Source: Stenotrophomonas humi (lineage in GTDB: Bacteria; Pseudomonadota; Gammaproteobacteria; Xanthomonadales; Xanthomonadaceae). Taken from it: a stretch of DNA of 64,000 nucleotides. Location: positions 29,789 to 93,788 of the forward strand of contig NZ_LDJI01000008.1 of NCBI RefSeq assembly GCF_001431415.1. The letters are read 5' to 3'. Position numbers and translations under genes: made by a program. Positions 51,121-60,666 of this stretch are shown here, one piece after another. Under the pieces are notes generated by a model. It was not told the DNA's origin and ran no database searches. It saw nothing but the letters and a program-made list of their open reading frames with translations. Every line of letters begins with the position of its first letter. Positions within the stretch are counted from its first letter, which is position 1.

Positions 51121-52560
51121 ATGAAAGCTCGGCTGCAGACATCGATGGGACAGAGCCTGGTCATGACGCCGCAGTTGCGTCAGGCCATCCGGCTGTTGCA
51201 GATGTCCAGCACCGAGCTGGAACTTGAGCTGGTCGAAGCGGTGGAAACCAATCCACTGCTGGACTGGGCCGACGACACCGATGGCGGCGGCGATGACGAA
51301 GGCCCTCCCGCTGCCACCAGCAGCAGCGACGATAGCCCGGTCGATCCGGCCCAGGGCGATATCAACAGTGAAGGCGCCGACTGGGAGCCCGATGACGCGG
51401 ACTGGAGCAGCGGGCGCAGCGGTTCGTTCGACGACGACGGCGAGGACGGCGAACGCGAGCAGGCGGCCGACCCGGAAACACTGGCTGACCACCTGCTCTG
51501 GCAACTGCACCTTTCCCACCTGAGCAAGCGCGACCGGGCCATCGGCGTGGCGCTGATCGATGCACTGGACGAGGACGGCTATCTCCGCGAGCCGTTTTCG
51601 AGCATCGCCGAAACCCTGCTCCCGGAAGTCATCGCCGAAGACGATGAAATCCTCGCCGTACTGCGCCAGATCCAGCGCTTCGACCCGGCGGGTATCGGCG
51701 CACGCTCGCTGGGTGAATGCCTGTCCCTGCAGCTGGACACCCTGCCCGCCTGCACGCCCGGCCTCAGCCTGGCCCGCGACATTGCCCAAGGGCCATTGGA
51801 ACGCCTGCCGCGTGCCGGCATCCCTGGTATCGCCCAGGAGCTCAAGCAGCCTGTGGCCGCCGTCGAAGAGGCCGTGCAGCTGCTGCGCACTCTTGACCCA
51901 CGGCCGGGCAAACAGCTCGGCGAAATGGCCACCGATACCTACGTCGTTCCCGACTGCGTGATCTGGCGTCAACGCGGCGTCTGGCGCTGTGCACTGGCCG
52001 GCCACGCCGGGCCCAAGGTGGTCATCCATCGCGGCTACGAGCAGTTGATCCGCAACTGCGGCAGCGCCGATGCCAGCTACCTGCGCGGCCACCTGCAGGA
52101 AGCACGCTGGCTGCTCAAGAGTCTGGAAGCACGCGGCGAGACACTGTTGCGCGTGGTCAACAGCCTGCTCAAGCACCAGGCCGGCTTCCTCGAATTCGGC
52201 GAACAGGCGCTGCGTCCGTTGACGCTGCGTGAAATCGCAGGTGAACTCGAGCTTCACGAATCCACCATCTCGCGTGCCATCGGCCGCAAGTACGTGCGCA
52301 CCCCGCGCGGTACTTTGCCATTGCGTGCCTTCTTTGCTTCGGGAATCGATACCGAAGGCGGCGGCGAAGCTTCCAGCACCGCCATCCAGTCGATGATCCG
52401 CAACCTGATCGACGCGGAAAATCCGCGGAAACCGCTTTCTGACGCCAAGCTGGCTGAGCTGCTCAAAACCAATGGAATACCGGTGGCGCGACGCACCGTG
52501 GCGAAGTATCGTGAGGCCATGAACATCTGCGCCTCCCACGAACGCGTCCGCATCATCTGA
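51121..52560 (+). CDS. rpoN: RNA polymerase sigma-54 factor RpoN
   Basis: 479 residues from ATG 51121 (MKARLQTSMGQSLVMTPQLR). Region I is the glutamine/leucine-rich activator-interaction segment (about 1-50), region II is acidic and Ser/Gly-rich (about 50-115), then the core-binding domain, HTH and the RpoN box RRTVAKYREAMNI at the C-terminus. It recognises -24/-12 promoters and needs enhancer-binding ATPases. The longer open frame upstream overlaps lptB and is not RpoN-like. It is followed by hpf and ptsN, the conserved rpoN cluster. Confidence 0.97.
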   Translation: MKARLQTSMGQSLVMTPQLRQAIRLLQMSSTELELELVEAVETNPLLDWADDTDGGGDDEGPPAATSSSDDSPVDPAQGDINSEGADWEPDDADWSSGRSGSFDDDGEDGEREQAADPETLADHLLWQLHLSHLSKRDRAIGVALIDALDEDGYLREPFSSIAETLLPEVIAEDDEILAVLRQIQRFDPAGIGARSLGECLSLQLDTLPACTPGLSLARDIAQGPLERLPRAGIPGIAQELKQPVAAVEEAVQLLRTLDPRPGKQLGEMATDTYVVPDCVIWRQRGVWRCALAGHAGPKVVIHRGYEQLIRNCGSADASYLRGHLQEARWLLKSLEARGETLLRVVNSLLKHQAGFLEFGEQALRPLTLREIAGELELHESTISRAIGRKYVRTPRGTLPLRAFFASGIDTEGGGEASSTAIQSMIRNLIDAENPRKPLSDAKLAELLKTNGIPVARRTVAKYREAMNICASHERVRII

Positions 52561-52619
52561 AGCATTCGTTGGCTTGGCACAGGGTTCATTAGGCAACCCC
52601 GAACCACAGGAGGAATCCG

Positions 52620-52937
52620 ATGCGTATCGAGACGTATGGCCAGCAGATCGAAGTCACGCCTGCCCTGAAGGAGTACGTGGAAACAAAGCTGGAGCGGGTA
52701 GGACGACATGTCGACCAGCACTGCGAAATCCGAGTGCAGCTGTCCACTCGCAAGCCTGACTTCCTCGTTGTTGCCACGGTGAATCTACCCGGGCGTACCC
52801 TCCATGCCGACGCCGCAGCGTCCACCATGTATGCGGCCATCGACATCCTGGCCGACAAGCTGGACCGGCTGGTCATCAAGCACAAGGAAAAGCATCTTCC
52901 CCACGCATCGCATGCTCTGCGCGACAATGACGCCTAG
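52620..52937 (+). CDS. hpf: Ribosome hibernation-promoting factor HPF (short form)
   Basis: 105-residue HPF/YfiA-family protein, MRIETYGQQIEVTPALKEYV with KLERVGRHVDQHCEIRVQL, LHADAAASTMYAAIDILADK and a basic end DRLVIKHKEKHLPH. It binds 30S subunits and promotes 100S ribosome dimers or inactive 70S in stationary phase. CACAGGAGG is well placed before the ATG. It lies between rpoN and ptsN. Confidence 0.95.
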   Translation: MRIETYGQQIEVTPALKEYVETKLERVGRHVDQHCEIRVQLSTRKPDFLVVATVNLPGRTLHADAAASTMYAAIDILADKLDRLVIKHKEKHLPHASHALRDNDA

Positions 52938-52958
52938 ACGCCATTACCTGCAGCAACC

Positions 52959-53411
52959 ATGCCGTTGACCGACCTTATGGCGGCCGTGAGTACCCAGGTA
53001 CTTGCGGCCGCCGACCGTGACACCACCCTGCTCGCCGCTTCGCGGCTGCTCGCCTGTCGTGAAGCGGGGGCTGACAGCTTGTTCCTCAGCCTGCGCGAAC
53101 GTGAGCGCGTGGGCAGCACCGCCATCGGCCATGGCATTGCCATCCCGCATGGCCGCTCGCCAACCCTGCAACAGCCGCGCGGTGCGCTGCTGAAGCTGCG
53201 CACGCCGGTGGATTTCGGCGGCGACGAACCGGTCGACCTGGTCTTCGCCATGGCGGTACCCGAGCACTACACCCATCAACACCTGATGCTGCTGTCGGAA
53301 CTGGCGGAGCTGTTTTCCAATGCCGGCATCCGCCAGGCACTGCGTGACGCGCCCGATGCACAGGCGCTCCAGCACATCATCAATGACCCGCAGCAGGCAT
53401 CCCGCGGATGA
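52959..53411 (+). CDS. ptsN: Nitrogen-regulatory PTS protein EIIA-Ntr (PtsN)
   Basis: 150-residue EIIA of the fructose/mannitol type used for regulation rather than sugar import. The phosphorylated histidine lies in [33 protein letters not shown] and [20 protein letters not shown] are conserved. It should receive phosphate from HPr of the same cluster. Four-base overlap with hprK downstream. Confidence 0.95.
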   Translation: MPLTDLMAAVSTQVLAAADRDTTLLAASRLLACREAGADSLFLSLRERERVGSTAIGHGIAIPHGRSPTLQQPRGALLKLRTPVDFGGDEPVDLVFAMAVPEHYTHQHLMLLSELAELFSNAGIRQALRDAPDAQALQHIINDPQQASRG

Positions 53412-54358
53412 ATACCAGCATCACGGCACAGGAACTGTTCGACCAGCAGCGCGAGAAACTGGAACTGCGCTGGGTTGCCGGGCGCCAGGGCGCGCAGCGC
53501 GAACTGGAGGCCGGCAACACCGTCTCCCGCCGCCCTTCACTGGCTGGCTACCTGAACACCATCTACCCCAACAAGGTGCAGATCCTCGGTACCGAGGAAC
53601 TGACCTGGCTGGATTCACTGGATTCACGCCAGCGCTGGGAAGTCATCGAGCGCATCATCCAGGCACGCCCGCTGGCCCTGGTCATCACCAAAAGCCACGG
53701 CTGCCCGGAAGACCTGCGCGCGGCCGCTGACGAATCACAGACACCGCTGTGGATTTCGCCCAGGCGCGGCCACGAGCTGCTCAACCACCTCAGCTATCAC
53801 CTGGCCCGCACGCTGGCTCCGCGGGTCACCCTGCACGGCGTATTCATGGAGATCTACTCCATCGGCGTGCTGGTCACCGGCGAGGCCGGCTCAGGCAAGA
53901 GCGAACTGGCGCTGGAGCTGCTCTCCCGCGGGCACCGGCTGGTCGCCGACGATGCCCCGGAGTTCACCCAGATCGCCCCCGACGTGCTCGATGGCACCTG
54001 TCCGGAACTGTTGCAGGACCTGCTGGAAGTGCGCGGACTGGGCGTGCTCAACGTGCGCCAGATGTTTGGTGACACAGCTGTAAAGAAGAACAAGTACCTT
54101 CGCCTCATCGTCCACCTGACCAAGCCGATGACCGAGCCCAGTTCCTATGGCTACGAGCGCCTCACCGGCGATTCCGGCAAGCGGCACGTGCTGGACCTGG
54201 ACGTGCCGCTGATCACCCTGCCGGTGATGCCCGGCCGCAATCTGGCGGTGCTGACCGAAGCGGCCACGCGCCTGCATATCCTGCGCACCAAAGGCATTGA
54301 TCCGGCGGCGATGTTCATCGCCCGTCACAGCAACCTGCTGGAGCAGCGCACTCCATGA
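53408..54358 (+). CDS. hprK: HPr kinase/phosphorylase HprK
   Basis: 316-residue bifunctional enzyme that phosphorylates the regulatory serine of HPr and removes it. The N-terminal DRTGG-like domain (about 1-125) precedes the kinase core with Walker [18 protein letters not shown], the [10 protein letters not shown] metal region, [16 protein letters not shown] signature and the C-terminal [15 protein letters not shown] helix. HprK is standard in Firmicutes; in proteobacteria it occurs with regulatory PTS genes as here. Overlaps ptsN and rapZ by four bases each. Confidence 0.95.
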   Translation: MNTSITAQELFDQQREKLELRWVAGRQGAQRELEAGNTVSRRPSLAGYLNTIYPNKVQILGTEELTWLDSLDSRQRWEVIERIIQARPLALVITKSHGCPEDLRAAADESQTPLWISPRRGHELLNHLSYHLARTLAPRVTLHGVFMEIYSIGVLVTGEAGSGKSELALELLSRGHRLVADDAPEFTQIAPDVLDGTCPELLQDLLEVRGLGVLNVRQMFGDTAVKKNKYLRLIVHLTKPMTEPSSYGYERLTGDSGKRHVLDLDVPLITLPVMPGRNLAVLTEAATRLHILRTKGIDPAAMFIARHSNLLEQRTP

Positions 54359-55233
54359 ACACGCCACAGTCGCCGTTGCTGGTCATCGTCAGCGGACTGT
54401 CCGGCTCGGGCAAATCGGTCGCGTTGAAAACCTTCGAGGACCTGGACTACTACTGCTCGGACAACATCCCGGTGAACCTGCTGCCGGAGTTCGTGCGCGA
54501 TGTACTCGGCGGACCCACGGAAAACAGCCCGAAACGCCTGGCGGTAGGCATTGACGTGCGTGGCCGCAGCGACCTCAGCCAACTGGCACGCTGGCGCAAA
54601 ACCGCGCTGGACCACAGCATCGATGCGCGCTTGCTGTTCTTTGAAGCTGATGACGACACCCTGCTCGCCCGTTACGCCGACACCCGCCGCCGACACCCGC
54701 TGAGCCACCTGGGCCTGTCGCTGCCGGAAGCCATCGCACGGGAGCGCGAACTCACCGCGCCGCTGCGCCGTGAAGCCAATGCCATCATCGATACCACCAA
54801 GCTCAACGTTCACCAGCTGCGGCGGCGGGTCATCACCGAGTTCGCGCTAAGCCAGGAAAGCAACCTGTCGTTGCTGTTTGAATCGTTCGCCTACAAGCGC
54901 GGCGTGCCGGCCGAAGCGGATTTCGTGTTCGACGCACGGGTGCTGCCCAACCCCCATTGGGACCCGGAGCTGCGCTCGCTGACCGGCCGCGATCGCGAAG
55001 TGCGCGAATACCTGGACGCCCAAGCGGACGTGGTGCGTTATGTCTCCCAACTGCAGGATCTGCTCGATACCTGGCTGCCCAAACTGGGCAGCGAGACCCG
55101 CAGTTATGTGACCGTGGCTTTTGGCTGCACCGGCGGCAAACACCGCTCGGTGTATCTGGCCGAACGCCTCGCCCGCCATGCGCGTGAAAAAGGCTGGCAG
55201 GACGTGGCCACCTTCCATCGCGAGCAGGAATAG
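54355..55233 (+). CDS. rapZ: RNase adapter protein RapZ
   Basis: 292-residue P-loop protein. Walker A is [14 protein letters not shown] at residues about 11-24; [11 protein letters not shown] and the C-terminal domain [28 protein letters not shown] are conserved. In E. coli RapZ guides RNase E to the GlmZ small RNA to control GlmS; in this family of bacteria the RNA target is not known. It overlaps hprK by four bases and completes the rpoN-side cluster. Confidence 0.94.
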   Translation: MNTPQSPLLVIVSGLSGSGKSVALKTFEDLDYYCSDNIPVNLLPEFVRDVLGGPTENSPKRLAVGIDVRGRSDLSQLARWRKTALDHSIDARLLFFEADDDTLLARYADTRRRHPLSHLGLSLPEAIARERELTAPLRREANAIIDTTKLNVHQLRRRVITEFALSQESNLSLLFESFAYKRGVPAEADFVFDARVLPNPHWDPELRSLTGRDREVREYLDAQADVVRYVSQLQDLLDTWLPKLGSETRSYVTVAFGCTGGKHRSVYLAERLARHAREKGWQDVATFHREQE

Positions 55234-55344
55234 GCCGCGCCGGGAACAAGATTCGTCCCGAAATTCAAGGGGTGCCCTGATGGCACACAGAAGACATGAT
55301 TTCGGCGCTATCGCGGACTCTGCCTGACCTGTTAACGTTCAAGC

Positions 55345-55737
55345 ATGACCTGCGGCATTCTTCTTGTGACCCATCCCGGCGTCGGCACTTCCCTGCTGGA
55401 AGTGGCGACCACACTCCTGCGCCAGCTGCCCCTCAAGGCCGAGGCCTTCGAGGTACCGTTCGACGCTGATTTCGATGCATTGCTGCCCGAAGCATCGGCG
55501 GCCATGCGACGGGTCGAGGGAGACGACGGCGTCCTGGTCCTGACCGATCTGTACGGCGCCAGCCCGAGCAACCTTGCCAACCAATTGGCAAGACTGGGGA
55601 CACCGGCCAGACGCGTGTCGGGGCTGAGTCTGCCGATGTTGCTGCGGGTAATGAATTATCCGGAACAGGGATTGGACCAACTGCCCGCCACCGCGGCGGC
55701 GGGCGCACGCAATGGAGTCATCATCGACGATGCTTGA
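55345..55737 (+). CDS. PTS EIIA component, mannose-type (PTS-IIA)
   Basis: 130-residue EIIA-Man domain protein. The active histidine is in GILLVTHPGVGTSLLE near residue 10, and EGDDGVLVLTDLYGASPSNL is conserved. No EIIB, EIIC or EIID permease genes lie nearby, so it most likely has a regulatory or phosphate-sink role. It overlaps the HPr gene by eight bases. The 111-bp gap from rapZ contains a small GTGCC-CTGAT-GGCAC stem but no clear terminator. Confidence 0.92.
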   Translation: MTCGILLVTHPGVGTSLLEVATTLLRQLPLKAEAFEVPFDADFDALLPEASAAMRRVEGDDGVLVLTDLYGASPSNLANQLARLGTPARRVSGLSLPMLLRVMNYPEQGLDQLPATAAAGARNGVIIDDA

Positions 55738-55999
55738 ACGAGAACTTACCGTTTCCAACCGCCTGGGCCTGCATGCCCGCGCCACTGCAAAGCTGGTGCA
55801 GGTGCTGTCTGGCTTCCGCGCCAATGCCACGCTGGTGGCCAAGGGCCGCGAGGTCAATGCCAAGAGCATCATGGGTGTGATGCTGCTGGCGGCTGCGCAA
55901 GGTACGCCGGTCACCGTCCGTGTGGACGGCGAGGACGAGGCCGCTGCACTGGAAGCCGTCACCGACCTTTTCGAACGCCGTTTCGACGAGGACAGCTGA
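55730..55999 (+). CDS. ptsH: Phosphocarrier protein HPr (PtsH)
   Basis: 89-residue HPr. The enzyme I-dependent histidine is in NRLGLHARATAKLV (about residue 15) and the HprK target serine in NAKSIMGVMLLAA (about residue 46), so both phosphorylation sites are present. It starts at ATG 55730 inside the end of the EIIA-Man gene. Followed by enzyme I after about 50 bases. Confidence 0.96.
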   Translation: MLERELTVSNRLGLHARATAKLVQVLSGFRANATLVAKGREVNAKSIMGVMLLAAAQGTPVTVRVDGEDEAAALEAVTDLFERRFDEDS

Positions 56000-56048
56000 T
56001 GGCGCGCGGCGCGCACTCACGTGGAATCGCTGTCAGGCGTCCGCAACC

Positions 56049-57767
56049 GTGACCCGGTTGCAGGGACTGGCGGCGTCACGTGGGTCCGCGCTGGGCCGTG
56101 CCCGGGTGCGCCGGCCCCACGTACAGGACACCGGTGAAAAGCGCATTGCCGCTGCCGCGGTTGAACAGGAGCTGCAACGCCTGCACCGTGCCACCGATGC
56201 AGCACGCGCGGAAATGCGTGAGCTGCGCACCCGTCTGCAAGGCGCATTGCCCGCCGAAGTAGGTGAATTCCTTGATCTGCACGCGATGCTGCTGGACGAC
56301 CCGGAGCTGCTCACCGCACTGGACGAACTGGTCCGCAGCAAGCGTTACAGCGCCGGTTATGCGCTGCGCATACAGCGTGATCGACTGGCCCAGGTATTCG
56401 AGGGCATGGAAGATGCCTATCTGAAGAGCCGCCTGGATGACCTGGACCACGTCATCGGCCGCATCCAATCATTCCTGCACAAACGCCCGGCAAGCGCCAA
56501 AGGCATGGCCGGGGAAATCCTGGTCTGTGAGAACGTCGCACCTTCCGAGCTGGCCCAGCTGCAATCGCAGGGGGTGGTCGGCATCATCAGCAGTGCCGGC
56601 AGCGTGTTGTCGCACAGCGCCATCCTCGCCCGCAGCCTGCACATGCCGCTGGTGGTGGGTGCCAGCGCGATTCTCAACAAGGTCAGCGATGGCGACGTAT
56701 TGATCCTGGACGGCAGCAGCGGCGAGATCGTCGTCGATCCTGCGCCTGCCGACCTTCGCCAGTACCGCGCGCGGCAGCGTGAGCTGGCACGCGAACAACG
56801 CCAGCTCGGGCGGCTTCGCGGCAAACCCACGCGCACCCTGGATGGCGCGGAAATCACCCTGCTGGCCAACGCCGAATCGCAGGAAGACGTGGCCCAGGCG
56901 CATGCGCTGGGCGCACGCGGACTGGGCCTGTACCGCACCGAATTCCTGTTCCTGCAGGGCAATCGCCTGCCGGACGAAGAAGAACAGTTCCGCGTGTACC
57001 GTGACACCGTGCTGGGCATGAGCGGTCTGCCGGTCACCATCCGCACGCTGGATCTGGGCGCGGACAAGGCGGACCGTACCGGGCTGGTGGTCGGCAGCGA
57101 GGAAAACCCGGCGCTGGGCCTGCGTGGCGTGCGCCTGTCGCTGGCCCACCCCAAGGTTTCCGATACGCAGCTGCGGGCCATCCTGCGCGCATCCGGCTAC
57201 GGGCCGGTACGCATCCTGATCCCGATGGTGAGCATGCGCGAGGAGATCCTCACGGTCAGGCGGCGCCTGTCGCGGCTGGCCGCGATCCTGCGCAACGATG
57301 GCCATGAAGTGGCCGAGAACATCCCGATCGGCGCGATGATCGAAGTCCCGGCCGCAGCCATCGCGCTGGAATGCTTCATCGACCAGGTCGACTTCCTTTC
57401 CATCGGCACCAACGATCTGGTGCAGTACCTGCTCGCCGCCGATCGCAACAACGATGCCGTGGCCGAGTTGTACTCGCCGCTGCACCCGGCGGTCCTGCGG
57501 TTGCTGTGGCAGGTGATGGACACCGCGCAGCGCCATGCGACGCCGGTGGCGGTGTGTGGCGAGATCGCCGGTGATTCCAGCATGACCCCGCTGTTGCTGG
57601 CACTGGGCCTGACCGAGTTCAGCCTGCATCCGGCAACGTTGCTGGAAGTTCGCCGCGCCATCCGCGAGGTGGACCTGGCTGCCTTGCGTGCACAGGCACC
57701 ACAACTGCTGGCCGCACGTGACCGTCGCGGCATCGAACGCTGGATCGCCGGCACCGCACGCGACTGA
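56049..57767 (+). CDS. ptsI: PTS enzyme I (PEP-protein phosphotransferase)
   Basis: 572 residues from GTG 56049 (VTRLQGLAASRGSALGRARV). It autophosphorylates from PEP and passes phosphate to HPr. The phosphohistidine segment is SAGSVLSHSAILARSL; PEP-binding motifs are LGLYRTEFLFLQ, TIRTLDLGADK and FLSIGTNDLVQYLLAADRNN, then VCGEIAGD. There is no N-terminal GAF domain, so it is the plain enzyme I rather than the PtsP/EI-Ntr type, although it serves a regulatory PTS. The frame is open 43 codons upstream through the end of ptsH; those residues are not EI-like. Confidence 0.95.
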   Translation: MTRLQGLAASRGSALGRARVRRPHVQDTGEKRIAAAAVEQELQRLHRATDAARAEMRELRTRLQGALPAEVGEFLDLHAMLLDDPELLTALDELVRSKRYSAGYALRIQRDRLAQVFEGMEDAYLKSRLDDLDHVIGRIQSFLHKRPASAKGMAGEILVCENVAPSELAQLQSQGVVGIISSAGSVLSHSAILARSLHMPLVVGASAILNKVSDGDVLILDGSSGEIVVDPAPADLRQYRARQRELAREQRQLGRLRGKPTRTLDGAEITLLANAESQEDVAQAHALGARGLGLYRTEFLFLQGNRLPDEEEQFRVYRDTVLGMSGLPVTIRTLDLGADKADRTGLVVGSEENPALGLRGVRLSLAHPKVSDTQLRAILRASGYGPVRILIPMVSMREEILTVRRRLSRLAAILRNDGHEVAENIPIGAMIEVPAAAIALECFIDQVDFLSIGTNDLVQYLLAADRNNDAVAELYSPLHPAVLRLLWQVMDTAQRHATPVAVCGEIAGDSSMTPLLLALGLTEFSLHPATLLEVRRAIREVDLAALRAQAPQLLAARDRRGIERWIAGTARD

Positions 57768-57786
57768 GTTTTTCATCGCAAAGCCA

Positions 57787-57807
57787 GTGCAACCCCACGT
57801 ATTGCAC
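57787..57807. promoter_or_regulatory. Inverted repeat upstream of mgtE
   Basis: GTGCAA-N9-TTGCAC, a perfect 6-bp inverted repeat, followed by CACGTG and GATAATGAC, which could hold a -10 box. It lies 79 bases before the mgtE start in a 118-bp gap. It may be an operator or a leader hairpin; the gap does not show an M-box riboswitch that I can recognise. Confidence 0.35.
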
Positions 57808-57885
57808 GTGATAATGACGGGCTGAACACCGCCGATGCTGCATCCTTGTCCCGGATAGCGGCCTTTTGACTCCCGGGAGCTGTGC

Positions 57886-59247
57886 ATGGCCGAAGCGGTA
57901 CGCCACGACAAGACGGCACGACAGCTGCGTCTGCTTTCCGACGCGCTCGACAGTGGCCGGCTTGGCCCGGTCCGCCGCCTGGTCAATACGCTCTCGCCGG
58001 CGGAAATCGGCAACCTGCTCGAATCGCTGCCACCCGGCAAGCGCGAAGTGGTGTGGGGGCTGGTGGATGCCGAGGACGACGGCGAAGTGCTGGTGCATGT
58101 CGGCGACGACGTGCGCGAAAGCCTGCTGGCGGACATGGACCCGGACGAAATCATCGCCGCGGTCGAAGACCTGGACATCGATGACCTGGCCGACCTGGTC
58201 GAAGACCTGCCCGACACCGTCATCGACGAAGTGCTCAAGTCGATGGACCGCGAGAACCGCGAACGACTTGAGCAGGTGTTGTCGTACCCGGAGGACACCG
58301 CCGGCCGCCTGATGAACCCGGATGTGGTCACCGTGCGCGCCGACGTCAACGTCGATGTGGTGCTGCGCTACCTGCGCCTGCGCGGTGAGCTGCCCGACCA
58401 TACCGATCATCTGTTCGTGGTCAGTCGTCGCCATCAGTACCTGGGCCGTTTGTCGCTGGCCTCACTGGTCACCCACGAAGACACCACGCCGATCAATCGT
58501 CTGATCGACGACGAACAGCCAGCCATTGATGTGGGCGAGAGCGCCGACGAGGTCGCACGCCAGTTCTCCGACCATGACTGGGTGTCGGCGCCGGTGGTGG
58601 ATGACAACAACATCCTGATCGGCCGCATCACCATCGATGACGTGGTCGACATCATCCGCGGCCAGGCCGAGCACCAGGCGCTGGGCGCCGCCGGTCTGGA
58701 TGAGGACGAAGATCTGTTCAGCCCGGTGTGGCGCGCGATGCGCCGCCGCCTGATGTGGCTGTCGGTCAATCTCGGCACGGCGTTCCTGGCCTCCAGTGTG
58801 GTTGGCCACTTCGAGGCGACCATCGACAAGCTGGTGGCCTTGGCGGTGCTGATGCCCATCGTCGCCGGCCTGGGCGGCAACGCCGGCACCCAGGTACTGG
58901 CACTGATGGTGCGTGGTCTTGCGCTGGGCCAGGTGGGTGCGTCCAACGCCCGCACCCTGCTGTGGAAGGAACTGCGCGTCGCCCTGCTCAACGGTCTGGT
59001 GCTGGGTACGGTACTCGGCCTGATCGTGCTGATGTGGTTCAAGACCCCTGCGTTGTCCCTGGTGATCGCCTGCGCGTTGACCATGAACCTGTTGCTGGCT
59101 GCTGCTGCCGGCGTGCTGGTGCCATTGACGCTCAAACGGCTCGGTTTCGACCCGGCACTGGCCAGCGGCATCTTCCTGACCGCCGTGACCGACTCGATGG
59201 GCTTTTTCACCTTCCTGGGTCTGGCCACGCTGGTGCTGCTGCACTGA
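57886..59247 (+). CDS. mgtE: Magnesium transporter MgtE
   Basis: 453-residue Mg2+ channel. An N-terminal acidic helical domain (about 1-130, many DDL and EDL motifs such as VEDLDIDDLADLVEDLPD) and two CBS domains (about 135-255: TAGRLMNPDVVTV, LIGRITIDDVVDIIRG) form the cytosolic Mg sensor, followed by five transmembrane helices (about 285-450) with GLGGNAGTQVLALMVRGLAL lining the pore. GGGAGCTGTGC precedes the ATG. It is placed directly after the regulatory PTS genes. Confidence 0.95.
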   Translation: MAEAVRHDKTARQLRLLSDALDSGRLGPVRRLVNTLSPAEIGNLLESLPPGKREVVWGLVDAEDDGEVLVHVGDDVRESLLADMDPDEIIAAVEDLDIDDLADLVEDLPDTVIDEVLKSMDRENRERLEQVLSYPEDTAGRLMNPDVVTVRADVNVDVVLRYLRLRGELPDHTDHLFVVSRRHQYLGRLSLASLVTHEDTTPINRLIDDEQPAIDVGESADEVARQFSDHDWVSAPVVDDNNILIGRITIDDVVDIIRGQAEHQALGAAGLDEDEDLFSPVWRAMRRRLMWLSVNLGTAFLASSVVGHFEATIDKLVALAVLMPIVAGLGGNAGTQVLALMVRGLALGQVGASNARTLLWKELRVALLNGLVLGTVLGLIVLMWFKTPALSLVIACALTMNLLLAAAAGVLVPLTLKRLGFDPALASGIFLTAVTDSMGFFTFLGLATLVLLH

Positions 59248-59374
59248 GCACGATTCACCCGGGCTGACTGAATAGGCGTTTTGCTGACGGATGCGGCGGG
59301 AATCAGCGTCTGTCGAGGCTGCGGAGCTGATTGATGTCAAGACGCCCTGCACGCCATGCGTGCACCATCACGCC

Positions 59375-60601
59375 ATGCAATCACCCGCTGCCCGCCCCGG
59401 TCCCGCACTGGGCAACCTTGCCCGCGCACCGCACCGGCTGATGTTCTTCATTGGTGCCAGCAATCTGTTGCTGGCGATGGCTTGGTGGGCACTATGGCTG
59501 CTGAGTGCGCGCTGGGGGCTGCTGACGATGCCGGCCACCCTGATCTACGCCGGCTGGCTGCACGCTTTCGTCATGCAGTATCTGGTGCTGCCGAGTTTCA
59601 TCTTCGGCTTTCTGCTGACCGTGTTTCCGCGCTGGATGGGATTGCCCGAGCTTCCTCGCCGGCAGTATCTGCCCGTCGGCATCGGCTTGATCGGCGGACA
59701 ACTGATGTTGCTGCTCGGTGTTGCCGGCCTGCCATGGGGCGTCCCGGTCGGCATGGCCTTGTCGCTGCTCGGCTGGAGCATCGGCCTGTGGCGGTTGTTG
59801 CGCCTGCTGCTGGCCGAACGCGGCCGCACCTGGCATGCGCGCTCCTGCATGGCCGCACTGCTGGTGGGCTATATCGGTCTTTGCGCCTTCATCGCCTTTG
59901 TTGCCGGCGCCGGCCCGGGCTGGGCATTGCTGGGTATCAAGCTGGGTGGGTTCGGCCTGTTGCTGCCGATCTACGTCACCGTGGCGCACCGCATGTTTCC
60001 GTTCTTTGCCGGCAATGCCGTGGCGAACTACACGCCGTGGCGGCCATTGTGGTGGTTGGCCGCGTTCTGGGCGTTCGTCGCCCTGCATCTGCTGCTGGAA
60101 CTGAACCAGCGAACGGCGTGGCTGTGGCTGGCCGATCTGCCGCTGTTGCTGCTCGGTTGCGTCGCGCTTTGGCGCTGGTGGCCTCGCGGTGCGATGCCAG
60201 GCCTGCTGCGGGTGTTGTTCATCGGCCTGACCTGGCTGCCGATAAGTTTGGCCTTGTATGTGACACAGAGTCTGGTCGAGCTGCTGGGCGATCGGATGAT
60301 CCTCGGCCGTGGCCCCGCGCATGCGTTGTTCATCGGCCTGTTCGGCAGCCTGCTGGTGGCCATGGTCACCCGCGTGACCCAGGGCCATTCCGGCCGGCCG
60401 TTGCAGATGCCCGCCGTTGCCTGGTTTGCGTTCATTGCCATCCAGGGGGTGGCGGTGATGCGGGTGATGGCCGAGATCGTGCCGGATGCGGGGGCGTGGC
60501 AGGCATTGAGCGCCATCGCATGGTTGATGGCGTTCTCGCCGTGGGTGGCGCGGATCGGCCGCATCTACCTGCTGCCGCGTCAGGATGGTCGCGAAGGCTG
60601 A
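59375..60601 (+). CDS. nnrS: NnrS-family heme/copper membrane protein
   Basis: 408-residue inner-membrane protein with about 12 hydrophobic helices. Conserved features include LIYAGWLHAFVMQYLVLPSF, FLLTVFPRWMG, VTVAHRMFPFFAGNAV and ATRVTQGHSGRPL-like MVTRVTQGHSGRPL. NnrS proteins bind heme and copper and protect against nitrosative stress. No nitrite or nitric oxide reductase genes are nearby. The start at 59375 (MQSPAARPG) is chosen; the open frame extends 28 codons upstream without similarity. The 127-bp gap after mgtE shows nothing else. Confidence 0.88.
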   Translation: MQSPAARPGPALGNLARAPHRLMFFIGASNLLLAMAWWALWLLSARWGLLTMPATLIYAGWLHAFVMQYLVLPSFIFGFLLTVFPRWMGLPELPRRQYLPVGIGLIGGQLMLLLGVAGLPWGVPVGMALSLLGWSIGLWRLLRLLLAERGRTWHARSCMAALLVGYIGLCAFIAFVAGAGPGWALLGIKLGGFGLLLPIYVTVAHRMFPFFAGNAVANYTPWRPLWWLAAFWAFVALHLLLELNQRTAWLWLADLPLLLLGCVALWRWWPRGAMPGLLRVLFIGLTWLPISLALYVTQSLVELLGDRMILGRGPAHALFIGLFGSLLVAMVTRVTQGHSGRPLQMPAVAWFAFIAIQGVAVMRVMAEIVPDAGAWQALSAIAWLMAFSPWVARIGRIYLLPRQDGREG

Positions 60602-60666
60602 AACCGTACGGCCAGGTGCCTTGGTGGCGTATACACTCCGCTACCCCGCTCTATGTGCCACCAGCC

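Noticed and set aside
53408..54358. Possible horizontal transfer of hprK from Firmicutes
   Set aside because: Base composition matches the neighbours, it overlaps ptsN and rapZ by four bases each, and the same cluster is known in other proteobacteria.
57768..57885. Possible Mg-sensing riboswitch before mgtE
   Set aside because: The gap is too short and I cannot find M-box conserved helices; only a small inverted repeat is present.
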